From Candidatus Brevifilum fermentans (GTDB lineage: Bacteria; Chloroflexota; Anaerolineae; Anaerolineales; Villigracilaceae), in assembly GCA_945877125.1 (NCBI GenBank), contig CAMCQT010000022.1, positions 1-49,697 of the forward strand: a DNA stretch of 49,697 nucleotides, given 5' to 3'. The position numbers and the translations under genes were made by a program. The notes below the pieces were generated by a model, which did not search any database, was not told the DNA's origin, and worked only from the letters and a program-made list of their open reading frames with translations. Shown piece after piece: positions 16,657-25,233 of this stretch; position 1 is the stretch's first letter; each line of letters opens with the position of its first letter.

Positions 16657-18024
16657 ATGAACACTCTTCAACCACAGAATGGGAAAATTAGCATACATGA
16701 ACCGCTTGAGGTCACAGACCCAGAACACCCAGAGGAAATTTTTGAGAGGGATATTCTAAAAAGAAGCGATTTAGCTAAAAGAATATTAGCCCGCCTGCGG
16801 GAGGGTGATTGTCCGCGTGCGCTTGGAATTTATGGGGGCTGGGGAACAGGGAAGACCAGTCTGCTGAATTTGATGAAACAATTGAATGAGCATTCACCCA
16901 GCGAGATACCCGGTAAACTTCATATTCTTTCGATAGACGCCTGGGAGCATGAGTCGAGCGAGGGCTTGTTGATTCCGGTGGTCGTTGAGTTGAATGAGTT
17001 GACAGGAGATGATGTTCCTGCAATTGTCTGGTCTATAGTTGTAAAACGAGTGCTGTTTGCTTCAACCGTATTTTTGGCTGAAACTGCTCTGAAAACAAAA
17101 TTTAACGCTGAGCAGGTTGAATCCGGTGCAAAGCAGATTAAAGAAATGGTAGCCGATGCTGCTGTGCATGACGTTGGAAATAACCACGCATCAATTCTAC
17201 GAAAGTGGAAAAACGAGGCGAAAGAAATAAAAGAAACAAATAAGGCGTTTGCCAGCTTGATTGATTCTGCCCGTAAGCATGCTGGGGCTAACAATATTGT
17301 CATCTGCATTGACAACCTCGACCGTTGCTCGCCGGATAACGTCGTGCGTTTACTCGAATCGGTGAAAGTTTTTTTCAATGTCCCCAATTGCACCTGGGTC
17401 TTTGCCATGGATTCCGAAGTGATCGCCAGTTATATCAATCATAAATACGAAGGGACAAAAATGGATGGCAATAGTTATCTGGATAAGATTATTCCAGAGC
17501 AATATCATCTGTCGCTTTCGCCGACACTTGATCGAAAAAGAATTGTCAAGTTGTTGCGAAATCTGGTTCACAACAACGCCTTCGAAATCAACGAAAATGA
17601 TATTCCCCAAATTCCACGAGTTCTGGTCCCGCGCAGGCTGATAAAAAGTGCCGCCAAAGTTTTGGATTTTAACAAACTGCCCGATCGGAATGAAATGAGC
17701 GTACCGCAGACTTTGGTTTTTTACCTGGCTTTGTTGTACCATGTCTGGCCTGATTTTTATCAAAGATTTTCATCCTCATCTGAGACGCATATTCGCAGTA
17801 TTTTGGATAATTTTTTCCTACTCGAAGCATCCGCGCAGACAGTGAGCGATCCGCTTCCCCCAATTAAAACCAACCTTTTGCCTTTGCTGAAAGATTATGC
17901 CGAAGATCAAGATCTGGCATATTACATGAAAACGGTCTTTAGCGAATATCAACACCAAAAAAATATTTTTGTAGATGAAATTATCAGCGGCATCAGCGGA
18001 TTAAGAAAGACAGGGTTGCCATGA
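16657..18024 (+). CDS. KAP-family P-loop NTPase
   Basis: 455 residues. Walker A is GGWGTGKTS at 60-68, preceded by the KAP-typical DILKRSDLAKRILARL. LSIDAWEHE follows at 91-99, and Walker B IVICIDNLDRC at 214-224. The downstream VFAMDSEVIASYI (248-260) and LDKIIPEQYHLSL are characteristic of KAP NTPases. Many KAP proteins carry membrane helices inserted in the NTPase. Here the region 120-143 (VPAIVWSIVVKRVLFASTVF) is only moderately hydrophobic, so membrane association may come from the SPFH partners. KAP proteins include phage-exclusion proteins such as PifA. First gene of the plus-strand operon; GGGAGG precedes the ATG and the stop overlaps the next start (ATGA). Confidence 0.88.
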   Translation: MNTLQPQNGKISIHEPLEVTDPEHPEEIFERDILKRSDLAKRILARLREGDCPRALGIYGGWGTGKTSLLNLMKQLNEHSPSEIPGKLHILSIDAWEHESSEGLLIPVVVELNELTGDDVPAIVWSIVVKRVLFASTVFLAETALKTKFNAEQVESGAKQIKEMVADAAVHDVGNNHASILRKWKNEAKEIKETNKAFASLIDSARKHAGANNIVICIDNLDRCSPDNVVRLLESVKVFFNVPNCTWVFAMDSEVIASYINHKYEGTKMDGNSYLDKIIPEQYHLSLSPTLDRKRIVKLLRNLVHNNAFEINENDIPQIPRVLVPRRLIKSAAKVLDFNKLPDRNEMSVPQTLVFYLALLYHVWPDFYQRFSSSSETHIRSILDNFFLLEASAQTVSDPLPPIKTNLLPLLKDYAEDQDLAYYMKTVFSEYQHQKNIFVDEIISGISGLRKTGLP

Positions 18025-19799
18025 AGATTTATCGCGCGCTCTGGCTTCAACTTTATCTTGTTCCCGTTATTGCGGCTGGCCTGTTTTACGATAAAGTTGG
18101 GGAGGGGCTTAAAGGTTTTTTTCTATTTGGTTATAACTTTTTGAAATTTGTATTCCTTTTTGTACTCTTTCTCGTTCTGGACAGACCCGATGAGCGAAAT
18201 GCGCTAGTGTGGGGTGATGTGTATTCTCCCTTGAATATTTCAGTTTTATTTTTATTTCTGGGCGGCATCGCTTACTTTATTTTCTATCAACTTTTCCTGT
18301 TTGTAATGGCGCAATTTGTATTGCCTGTTACTGAATGGCCAGATCGAAAAAAGGCCTACGCGCGCCTTGCTTTATATGCTCGTGGAAAACACGGACTCGC
18401 TGTTTTTGTGAAAGGCGGAGTGAAAATTGCCCGTGACCATGAACTGGAAAGCAGTAAACCCGGGGTTGCCCTGGTGGATTTAAGCAGCGCCGTGGTATTG
18501 GTTCAGCATGATGATATTAAATCCATGTCTTTGCCTTCAGAGGATGAGTGGCAGGCTTCTCACAGCAAGCCTGCTAAAACTAAAAAAGGAAAAACTGCCA
18601 CATCGTATGAGCCTAAAGAGCCAGAGGCTAAAGGTCCGGGCGTGGTATTTACGGAAAAGGGACAGAAAATTGATGACGTAGTAGACCTTCGCAAGCAGAC
18701 TCGCACAACCGATTTCCTTGAAGTTTATACCCGCAACGGCATCAAGGTTAAATCCAAAGTGACCGTTGTTTTCAGCCTGAGCGATACCCCCGAAAAAGTT
18801 TTTGTCGGTTATGTGGGGGGCAAAAACCTAACTGATCTGAAAATTTTGAAGGTTTCCCAATCTGACACCGAGTTAACCATTAATGGCGGCGTGTCTGTAG
18901 ATGTGGATGATGCCATTGATATTCTGCGCGCATCCCTCCCTTTATTTGATGAGGCTCCCTCGAATCCATTTATTCCGCACGCTTTTGATTCAGACCGTGT
19001 TTTGCGGGCTGTTTTCAATCAAGCGCGCGACCGTGATGGAAAATTAATACCATGGCACAGGGCGCCGCTTGAAGCCGCCGCCGATATTTTCCGCAAGATG
19101 ATGTCAGATGTTCCCTATGATAGATTCTTCAGCGGTGATTTGTTGAACCTAACCCGCCGTGAGGAAGTAGAAGAAAACGATAAAAACGATAAAAATTCCG
19201 TGCATGCTTTTTTGGCGGGACTTAAGGAGGATTTTGCGCTCAAAGTCAAAGCCAGAGGCTTGATGACTTTTCAGTTCATTGAGCATTTGAATGGCGATCC
19301 TTTTTCCTACAAGGAAACGGTCAGTCTGGATTTTTTGCGAAAGCAAACTCCTGTGACCCTCACCCGTGAAAAATTTAACTTCTTCCGTCACATGGGTATT
19401 GTCGTCAAAAGCGCATCGTTTAGTGACGTGCAGGCATCCAGCCCTGAAATTCAAGAAAAAATGTTGGAAGCCTGGAAAGCCAAAATGGAGCGCGCAATTT
19501 CCTCCTCCAATGCAGAGTATGAGTTGGAAGCCATCCGCGTGAGAAACAGGAGCCGCGCATTGGCACAAGAGGAGATGACCCATTTGCTTTCGGGTATCTT
19601 CCAATCCACACCGCATTTTGACGAGGCTTTGGCTTTGCGTGTGTTACAGGCATTGGAAACTTCTGTTGCAGACAGCGACATGTCTTCGGCAGACCTGCAT
19701 GAAATTTTGAAGAATATTCACGATTGGCTTCTTGTAGACCAACAAGATGATAAGGGCGGCGGCCCGAAAAATCCGCCGCTGCCGAACTCAGGGAGTTGA
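18021..19799 (+). CDS. SPFH-like membrane protein, type A (copy 2)
   Basis: 592 residues. Hydrophobic segments lie at about 8-22, 34-53 and 74-98, then MAQFVLP and an SPFH-like domain split by a charged insert (SKPAKTKKGKTATSYEPKEP). PGVALVDLSSAVVLVQHD, GPGVVFT and VKSKVTVVFSL match the type-A paralogue at 15019-16476. The C-terminal part has HMGIVVKSASFSD followed by a long Glu/Lys/Arg helix (ERAISSSNAEYELEAIRVRN), the layout of SPFH proteins. It ends in a Gly/Pro-rich tail. Translationally coupled by ATGA overlap to the KAP gene and 1 bp from the type-B gene, so the three products are probably made in fixed ratio. Confidence 0.65.
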   Translation: MKIYRALWLQLYLVPVIAAGLFYDKVGEGLKGFFLFGYNFLKFVFLFVLFLVLDRPDERNALVWGDVYSPLNISVLFLFLGGIAYFIFYQLFLFVMAQFVLPVTEWPDRKKAYARLALYARGKHGLAVFVKGGVKIARDHELESSKPGVALVDLSSAVVLVQHDDIKSMSLPSEDEWQASHSKPAKTKKGKTATSYEPKEPEAKGPGVVFTEKGQKIDDVVDLRKQTRTTDFLEVYTRNGIKVKSKVTVVFSLSDTPEKVFVGYVGGKNLTDLKILKVSQSDTELTINGGVSVDVDDAIDILRASLPLFDEAPSNPFIPHAFDSDRVLRAVFNQARDRDGKLIPWHRAPLEAAADIFRKMMSDVPYDRFFSGDLLNLTRREEVEENDKNDKNSVHAFLAGLKEDFALKVKARGLMTFQFIEHLNGDPFSYKETVSLDFLRKQTPVTLTREKFNFFRHMGIVVKSASFSDVQASSPEIQEKMLEAWKAKMERAISSSNAEYELEAIRVRNRSRALAQEEMTHLLSGIFQSTPHFDEALALRVLQALETSVADSDMSSADLHEILKNIHDWLLVDQQDDKGGGPKNPPLPNSGS

Positions 19800-19800
19800 G

Positions 19801-21042
19801 ATGAATTCACGCGATTTTACTCAAAGATTTAATGAGAATCTGGACAAGGGGCGTTGGCGGCGTTTTATTCAACTTTTTTTGTTTGTTTCTGTTTCCTCTT
19901 TATTTTCCTCGCTGGCGGTGTGGGGATTATTCCCAACTTCCAAATTTCTGCGAAATTGGGCATTGTGCGCGCTTGCTGTTGTTTTAATTTTTGCAAATGC
20001 CTTTTATGTCGGGGTAAAGTATGTTAAGGATATTTATGAAATCAATGGCTTTCGTGACGCCCTGGTTTACCTTCTGATTGTATTTTTTGGATACAAACTT
20101 CCCAAACTAAAAGTCTCTGGAGGCATAAGGAAACCTTTGGGAAAGTTTGATTTCATCGAGTTGATCGGCGGTCCTGGCATTGTTCAAATCGAACGCGATA
20201 ACGTCGTGGTAGTTGAAACGCTCCGCTTTTACAAGGATGTGCTGGTGGCTGGGGAGCGAAAATTGCGCCGTGATGAATTTGTAAAAGATATTTTATCCAC
20301 AGAAGAACAATATGAAAGAATTGACGAACTCGAAGCATTGACCGCTGACGGCATCGGCGTTGTTGTCAAAAACATTCAATTTCGCTTTCGGATAGACGGC
20401 TTCTTTTTGCCGAATGCAAAAGGGCGGCAGACCTTTGCCTACCTGCCGTTAAAACTTGCAGTGAAAGATTTGGCGTACCAAAGACCCGTTCCCGATGACG
20501 GAAAATTTGCGTTCTGGACTACTGCCGTTAAGGGCGCTGTCACAGGAATTATTTGCGCTCATATTAATGATTCGTATCTTGACGACCTGATTGCGCCGCG
20601 CGAAGCCGAGAAACATTCCTTGAATCAGTTGCGTAACAAATTTGAGTCTGATGCGATCAAAGAGCGTTTCAAGAAAATGGGAATCAGGTTTGATTCGTGT
20701 GACATTGGCGAAATTAGCGTGCCATCTATGGATGTAGACAAGGAACATTTGAAGATGTGGTTTGTCAAACAAAGCGGCGCGATGAACGTCATCCGCGCCC
20801 ACAGTGATTCTGAAAGTTTTGCCAGCCAGGAACGCGGCCGGGCAGAGGGGCAAGCCATGTTACTGCGCGGCATTGCCCGCGCCCTGGAAGAAATTGGCGT
20901 GGACGGAAAAGACCCCGCCGCTGTGAGAAAGAACCTAAAAAATATCTTATTGACGCGCACCGCTCAAATTCTTGAGTCGCGCACATCCATTTACAAGAAG
21001 TATGATGAGGAAAACAATCATGGACATAAAGAAAAATTGTGA
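19801..21042 (+). CDS. SPFH-like membrane protein, type B (copy 2)
   Basis: 413 residues from the ATG at 19801, with AGGGAG just upstream; the longer frame from 19747 overlaps the previous gene and is rejected. Membrane helices lie at about 22-44 and 52-74, with a weaker one at 84-97. The SPFH-like region contains ELIGGPGIVQIERDNVVVVE and VVKNIQFRFRIDG, paralogous to the type-B gene at 13439-15022. Near the C-terminus, SFASQERGRAEGQAMLLRGI is typical of the Ala/Glu/Gly-rich end of SPFH coiled coils. Third gene of the KAP operon. Confidence 0.68.
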   Translation: MNSRDFTQRFNENLDKGRWRRFIQLFLFVSVSSLFSSLAVWGLFPTSKFLRNWALCALAVVLIFANAFYVGVKYVKDIYEINGFRDALVYLLIVFFGYKLPKLKVSGGIRKPLGKFDFIELIGGPGIVQIERDNVVVVETLRFYKDVLVAGERKLRRDEFVKDILSTEEQYERIDELEALTADGIGVVVKNIQFRFRIDGFFLPNAKGRQTFAYLPLKLAVKDLAYQRPVPDDGKFAFWTTAVKGAVTGIICAHINDSYLDDLIAPREAEKHSLNQLRNKFESDAIKERFKKMGIRFDSCDIGEISVPSMDVDKEHLKMWFVKQSGAMNVIRAHSDSESFASQERGRAEGQAMLLRGIARALEEIGVDGKDPAAVRKNLKNILLTRTAQILESRTSIYKKYDEENNHGHKEKL

Positions 21043-22126
21043 CGACTGGATGATTTATGTTTATAAAGAATGGCTGGACGGTTTGGCAAGAAAGGAACAC
21101 GACTCGTATTTGCGCGAATCTACAAAAAATATGATTGAGCGTATGAAAAAAGCGGCGCACTTAAAAAAAACAGAGGAAGCGTGGAATTTATTGGAACGAT
21201 TGAAAAGACTTAATGAGGGTTTTGATTCCGAAGCCAGAATAGAAAAATATAAGTATGAAAAGCCTGAGAGTTATATGGAATGCGCCCTGACCGCTTATGA
21301 GTTGGGCGATCTGCGAGATGCCTTGGAACTTTTTCATATAGCCATTGGGCATTTCCCCAACTCAGCTTATAAGGCGATTTGTTATTGGATGGCGGGATGC
21401 GTTCAATGGCAACTTCCGTCCCGTTCCGAATCTGCTGTGCTTTCATGGGAGCGAAGCCTGCAAGTGATGAGCGATTTTTCCTCTGAGAAATTGGATTACG
21501 TGAATGGTTTAGCCGAAAAAGAGATAAAGGATAATTGTAATAAAGCTATCAAAGACATGCGTGGTGCAATCAACAAAGCCACGCGCGATGGTTATCCTTA
21601 TATGCCGCCGCCTGAGTCTACTGACACAAAAAATAAGCATGCTTCTTCTGCATATTCAGCCCGATTGAAATTCCTTCCATATTTCGGCGCCATTCCGGCG
21701 GGGGACCCTGCGGTTGTAGATAATCACCCTGATATGGTAGATGTGGATTCTCTTGAAATAGAGGGTTGTTCTTACAAGATATATGGAATTAGAAAAGAAA
21801 GGGAAGTTCGCATGAAGCCCAGTTCCCGGTACTTTCTGGCAAAAGCGGATGGACATAGCATGAATGTTGCCCAGCCAGTAAATATCGAAGATAAGGATTA
21901 TGTTCTGTTGCACAATACACAAGAAGCCCAAAACAACGACATTGTAGCAGCTGTGGTCTTTGATCCGACCGGTCTTGAAACCGCCACATTGAAACGCTAC
22001 AAGGTGGAATACGGCAGGCAGTTTCTAAAATTTGAAAGTGATAGGGAAGAAAGAGAAATACCCATGTTAGAGCGAGATTATATCCAAGGCGTAGTTGTTG
22101 CTATCTTGAAACCCATAGATGATTAA
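21020..22126 (+). CDS. TPR-like protein fused to an S24 (LexA/UmuD-type) autoprotease domain
   Basis: 368 residues from the ATG at 21020 (TGAGG 9 bp upstream, overlapping the previous gene by 23 bp). Residues 1-190 are helical with a TPR-like part (ESYMECALTAYELGDLRDAL at 83-102). Residues about 220-368 match the S24 domain: predicted cleavage site GAIPAGDP (A227-G228), nucleophile in KADGHSMN (S280), and general base in ATLKRY (K325). These correspond to A84-G85, S119 and K156 of LexA. There is no helix-turn-helix, so self-cleavage would not act by releasing DNA. It may release the helical domain as a signal to the KAP/SPFH proteins (inference). The stop overlaps the PHP gene by 8 bp. Confidence 0.82.
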   Translation: MDIKKNCDDWMIYVYKEWLDGLARKEHDSYLRESTKNMIERMKKAAHLKKTEEAWNLLERLKRLNEGFDSEARIEKYKYEKPESYMECALTAYELGDLRDALELFHIAIGHFPNSAYKAICYWMAGCVQWQLPSRSESAVLSWERSLQVMSDFSSEKLDYVNGLAEKEIKDNCNKAIKDMRGAINKATRDGYPYMPPPESTDTKNKHASSAYSARLKFLPYFGAIPAGDPAVVDNHPDMVDVDSLEIEGCSYKIYGIRKEREVRMKPSSRYFLAKADGHSMNVAQPVNIEDKDYVLLHNTQEAQNNDIVAAVVFDPTGLETATLKRYKVEYGRQFLKFESDREEREIPMLERDYIQGVVVAILKPIDD

Positions 22127-22769
22127 CCTCGAATTCCACTGCCATACCCACGCATCAAAAGACTCACTCACCCTGCCCGCGGATCTGATCTCGGCTGCAC
22201 GCCGCAAACGGATTGACCGCGTGGTTGTCACCGATCACAATTCCATTGCCGGCGCGCGCGAGGCGCAGGCGATTGACCCTGAACTCATCATTATCGGCGA
22301 GGAGATCATGACCACCCAAGGTGAGATTCTGGCGGCGTTTGTGCAGGAGGAAATACCTGCAAGACTTACACCGTTGGAGACGATTAGGTTATTAAAGGAA
22401 CAAGGCGCATTCATCAGCGTTTCGCATCCCTTCGATGAGTTGCGTGAGGGTGGTTGGCTGGAGAAAGACCTGCTCGAAATTTTGCCGTTTGTGGATGCGA
22501 TCGAAATTTACAACTCACGCTGTATGTTTCCGCGATTCAATCGTCGGGCAGAGGCTTTTGCCCGCAAGTACAACATTGCTGGAACAGTCGGTTCGGATGC
22601 GCACGCGGCTTTCGAGGTGGGCAGATCTCTCTTGTTGCTGGACCAGTTCACAGATGCGGAGGGGTTGCGGAAGGTTATCCGCGGGGCAAAGATGCAGGTC
22701 AAGTGGTCGCCCTGGTGGTTTCATCTCACATCCAGATATGCATCTATGAAGAAGAAGTTGAAAACTTAA
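22119..22769 (+). CDS. PHP-domain phosphoesterase
   Basis: 216 residues. A complete set of PHP metal ligands is visible: FHCHTHASKD (H7, H9), VVVTDHNSI (D39, H40), GEEIMT (E61), ISVSHPFD (H103) and GTVGSDAHA (D160, H162). PHP enzymes hydrolyse phosphoesters, including nucleotides and histidinol phosphate. The short stand-alone form is often a 3',5'-nucleotide or RNA/DNA phosphatase. It overlaps the S24 gene by 8 bp and is followed by a terminator, so it is the last gene of the KAP-SPFH operon. Whether it is functionally part of that system is uncertain. Confidence 0.88.
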   Translation: MINLEFHCHTHASKDSLTLPADLISAARRKRIDRVVVTDHNSIAGAREAQAIDPELIIIGEEIMTTQGEILAAFVQEEIPARLTPLETIRLLKEQGAFISVSHPFDELREGGWLEKDLLEILPFVDAIEIYNSRCMFPRFNRRAEAFARKYNIAGTVGSDAHAAFEVGRSLLLLDQFTDAEGLRKVIRGAKMQVKWSPWWFHLTSRYASMKKKLKT

Positions 22770-22795
22770 AGATGAATACGCTAAAATTTGCGACC

Positions 22796-22830
22796 AGACA
22801 GAGTTGCCAGCAGGTGACTCTGTCTTTTTT
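22796..22830 (+). terminator. Terminator closing the KAP-SPFH-S24-PHP operon
   Basis: AGACAGAGT (22796-22804) pairs with ACTCTGTCT (22817-22825), followed by a T run. Downstream to 22957 I see a possible -10 (TACAAT at 22894), a small ACCCG/CGGGT hairpin, and no gene. Confidence 0.85.
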
Positions 22831-22957
22831 GTTGTATGGGGACTGTAAAGAAAAGTATGACTTCTGTTACTACCTTCGAAGATATGAACGGCCTACAATA
22901 AAAATTACCCGTAACTTTCTGCGGGTTTCAGCGACTGATAATCGGAGGGTTTTTCCT

Positions 22958-23224
22958 GTGTCATTTTTAAGTATATTTAAGCGTGATGCCACCCGGCGCA
23001 CTGCGTTGTATTCTGGGCATGTTGTGCCTGATGCGGCGCGTTGTGTGCAGTGTGGAATTTGTTCATATAACTGTCCCATTGAGATTGATGTTCGCGCGTT
23101 CGTCTGGCGCGATGAAGCTATTAAGAATAGCGAATGCCTGACTTGCGGCGAGTGCGTGGCACGCTGTCCGCGCGGGGTGTTGAGTTTTGTGCAGACGGAT
23201 TTGTTTGAGCGGAGGGGCGAATGA
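22958..23224 (+). CDS. Small ferredoxin with two [4Fe-4S] clusters
   Basis: 88 residues. The open frame extends upstream to 22454, but it would cross the PHP gene and the terminator. I choose the GTG at 22958, which has GGAGG 9 bp upstream. The two cluster motifs are CVQCGICSYNCP and CLTCGECVARCP, in the order of HdrC- and DsrK-like ferredoxin modules. It is cytosolic with no signal. The stop overlaps the oxidoreductase start (ATGA), so the two products probably form one complex that hands electrons between FAD/NAD(P)H and the clusters. First gene of the cytochrome operon. Confidence 0.88.
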   Translation: MSFLSIFKRDATRRTALYSGHVVPDAARCVQCGICSYNCPIEIDVRAFVWRDEAIKNSECLTCGECVARCPRGVLSFVQTDLFERRGE

Positions 23225-24531
23225 GATACGTCATTATTGGCGCAGGTGTGGCGGGGTACGCCGCGATTGAGGCGATTCGTTCTGTGGATCAGACGGGGGA
23301 GATCATCATGATTAGCGATGACCCGCACGGGTATTATTCCCGCCCGGGGCTGGCCTATTATCTGACAGGTGAACTGCACGATAAGGCTTTATATCCGCGT
23401 ACTCAGGATGATTATAAAAAACTAAAATTTAGTTTTCTCAAAGGTCGTGTGACGCGGATTTTACGTTCGGAACATGCGTTGGAGATGGACGGAAAATCGC
23501 GCTTGACCTACGACAAATTGTTGATCGCCGTTGGCGCGCGCGCCCTGCCGCTGGAAGTTGCTGGTTCAAAACTTGACGGTGTGGTGAAGCTGGATCATTT
23601 GTCCGATGCCAGGAATATTCTCAAATTGGCAAAGAGCGGGAAGACCGCAGTCGTCGTCGGCGGCGGAATTACTGCCCTGGAGTTGACCGAAGGCTTACTT
23701 GCGCGTGGTATGAAAGTTCATTATCTTTTGCGCGGCGACCGTTATTGGAGCAATGTGCTTGACGAACGCGAATCAAAAGTAGTGGAAGGACGTTTGCAGG
23801 TGGAAGGGGTGGAGTTACATTACCACGCTGAATTGGCAGAGATCATTGGAAAGAAAAACCGTGTTTCAGCGATTCGACTTGAAGATGGGAAAACCATCAA
23901 ATGCGATATGCTGGCGTACGCAATTGGGATTCGTCCATGCCTTGAACTGGTGGAGGGAACTGGGCTGACACTTGACCGCGGAATTTTAGCGGATGAACAT
24001 TTGCAAACCAATGACCCCGACATTTTCGCGGCGGGTGATGTGGCGCAGGTCTTTGATCCGCTTTCGGGGCGGGCTGTGCTGGATAGTCTTTGGAATCCGG
24101 CGCGTGATCAAGGTCAAGTGGCGGGGATGAATATGGCTGGGCGTAAGACGGCTTACTTAAAATCTCCACCGTTCAACGTGACGCGTTTGGCCGGCTTGAC
24201 CACAACCATTATCGGCGCGGTGGGTCGCGGACGGGATGCAGATATTGTGGGCATTGCGCGTGGCGACAGCGAAACCTGGCGTGACCTGCCTGATGCAATT
24301 GAAGCGCAGAGCGGCTTTGACATTAATCACATGCGGCTGGTGATTGGCAAGAAAAATTTGATCGGCGCAATTGTAATGGGTGACCAAAAACTTTCGTGGC
24401 CCTTGCAAAAAATGATCGCAGGCGGCGCAGATATTTCACCCATCCGTGAAAAGTTGATGGAGCCCGAAGCCCCGATCGCATATCTGATCGCAGATTTTTG
24501 GGTCGTGTGGAGAAAGCAAGCGGCTTTGTAG
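23221..24531 (+). CDS. FAD-dependent NAD(P)H oxidoreductase (nitrite/rubredoxin-reductase-like)
   Basis: 436 residues. The FAD motif YVIIGAGVAGYAAIEAI is at the start. The YYSRPGLAYYLTGE segment is typical of the NirB/rubredoxin-reductase group. A second Rossmann motif AVVVGGGITALELTEGL at about 139-155 binds NAD(P)H. ILADEHLQTNDPDIFAAGDV is the second FAD-contact motif. The C-terminal about 120 residues hold the dimer or partner domain. Fused in operon to a 2x[4Fe-4S] ferredoxin and followed by membrane cytochromes, it would be the electron-entry or exit point on the cytosolic side (inference). The exact electron donor is unknown. Confidence 0.88.
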   Translation: MRYVIIGAGVAGYAAIEAIRSVDQTGEIIMISDDPHGYYSRPGLAYYLTGELHDKALYPRTQDDYKKLKFSFLKGRVTRILRSEHALEMDGKSRLTYDKLLIAVGARALPLEVAGSKLDGVVKLDHLSDARNILKLAKSGKTAVVVGGGITALELTEGLLARGMKVHYLLRGDRYWSNVLDERESKVVEGRLQVEGVELHYHAELAEIIGKKNRVSAIRLEDGKTIKCDMLAYAIGIRPCLELVEGTGLTLDRGILADEHLQTNDPDIFAAGDVAQVFDPLSGRAVLDSLWNPARDQGQVAGMNMAGRKTAYLKSPPFNVTRLAGLTTTIIGAVGRGRDADIVGIARGDSETWRDLPDAIEAQSGFDINHMRLVIGKKNLIGAIVMGDQKLSWPLQKMIAGGADISPIREKLMEPEAPIAYLIADFWVVWRKQAAL

Positions 24532-24540
24532 TTGAAAACA

Positions 24541-24630
24541 TGTCATTGCGAGGCGGTTTGTGCCGAAGCAATCTCCCTCAACGATACGTAGATTGCTTCG
24601 GGCGAAGAACAGTGCGCCCTCGCAATGACA
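24541..24630. repeat. Palindromic MITE-like repeat, TGTCATTGCGAGG family (copy 1)
   Basis: Outer arms TGTCATTGCGAGG (24541-24553) and CCTCGCAATGACA (24618-24630) are perfect inverses. Inner arms CGAAGCAATCT (24564-24574) and AGATTGCTTCG (24590-24600) also pair. A second copy is at 44108-44204. It lies inside the electron-transfer operon. Confidence 0.9.
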
Positions 24631-24669
24631 TTACATAGTGGATAAAAATAATGAACGGGAGAGTGCATT

Positions 24670-25224
24670 ATGCTTCGTGGTGGCAAGGAACTTTGGTGGG
24701 CTTTTTTGGCAGGGATATTAATTACGGGTTTGTACGGCGGGGTGTATCTTACAACGCGGAAAATTCCCGCAGCAAGTGAATTATTTGGTCATGCCATTGG
24801 CATCTTTGGATTTATTTTGATGTTGATGACCGAAGTTCTTTACAGCCTGCGCAAGCGCACTCGCAGTGCAAGTTGGGGCAAAATGGCATCCTGGCTTCAG
24901 TTTCATATTTTTACGGGATTGGTGGGACCTTACATGGTTTTGCTTCACACCTCGTGGAAATTCAACGGACTTGCAGGCGTGACTACGTTGTTCACACTTA
25001 TCATCGTGGTCAGCGGATTTATCGGGCGTTATATTTACACGCGGATTCCGCGCACATTGGATGGACTCGAAATTGAAGGCACGCTTTCAGAAGCCGCGCT
25101 CAGGCAGGCGCGCCAACTGATGGCGCTTTGGCACACGGTACATATTCCTATTGGCATGGCGTTGTTTGTCTCAGCTTTTATCCATATTGGCGGGGCGATC
25201 TATTACGCCACGTTGCTTAAATAG
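24670..25224 (+). CDS. Four-helix membrane protein, probable b-type cytochrome
   Basis: 184 residues with four or five hydrophobic helices (about 9-27, 39-58, 76-94, 104-122 and 156-178). Histidines sit inside or at the ends of helices: H41, H79 (LQFHIFTG), H93 (VLLHTSW), H155 and H158 (LWHTVHIP) and H172 (AFIHIGG). Two pairs could hold two b-haems across the membrane. I cannot name a family with certainty; it recalls ferric-reductase-like or cytochrome-b561-like proteins. Located between the cytosolic oxidoreductase and the exported cytochromes, it would carry electrons across the membrane. The next gene starts 9 bp later. Confidence 0.75.
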   Translation: MLRGGKELWWAFLAGILITGLYGGVYLTTRKIPAASELFGHAIGIFGFILMLMTEVLYSLRKRTRSASWGKMASWLQFHIFTGLVGPYMVLLHTSWKFNGLAGVTTLFTLIIVVSGFIGRYIYTRIPRTLDGLEIEGTLSEAALRQARQLMALWHTVHIPIGMALFVSAFIHIGGAIYYATLLK

Positions 25225-25233
25225 GATGCCATC

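Noticed and set aside
22454-22957. Long N-terminal extension of the ferredoxin
   Set aside because: The extra part crosses the PHP gene and the terminator at 22796-22830 and has no Fe-S or other motif. The GTG at 22958 has a good ribosome-binding site.
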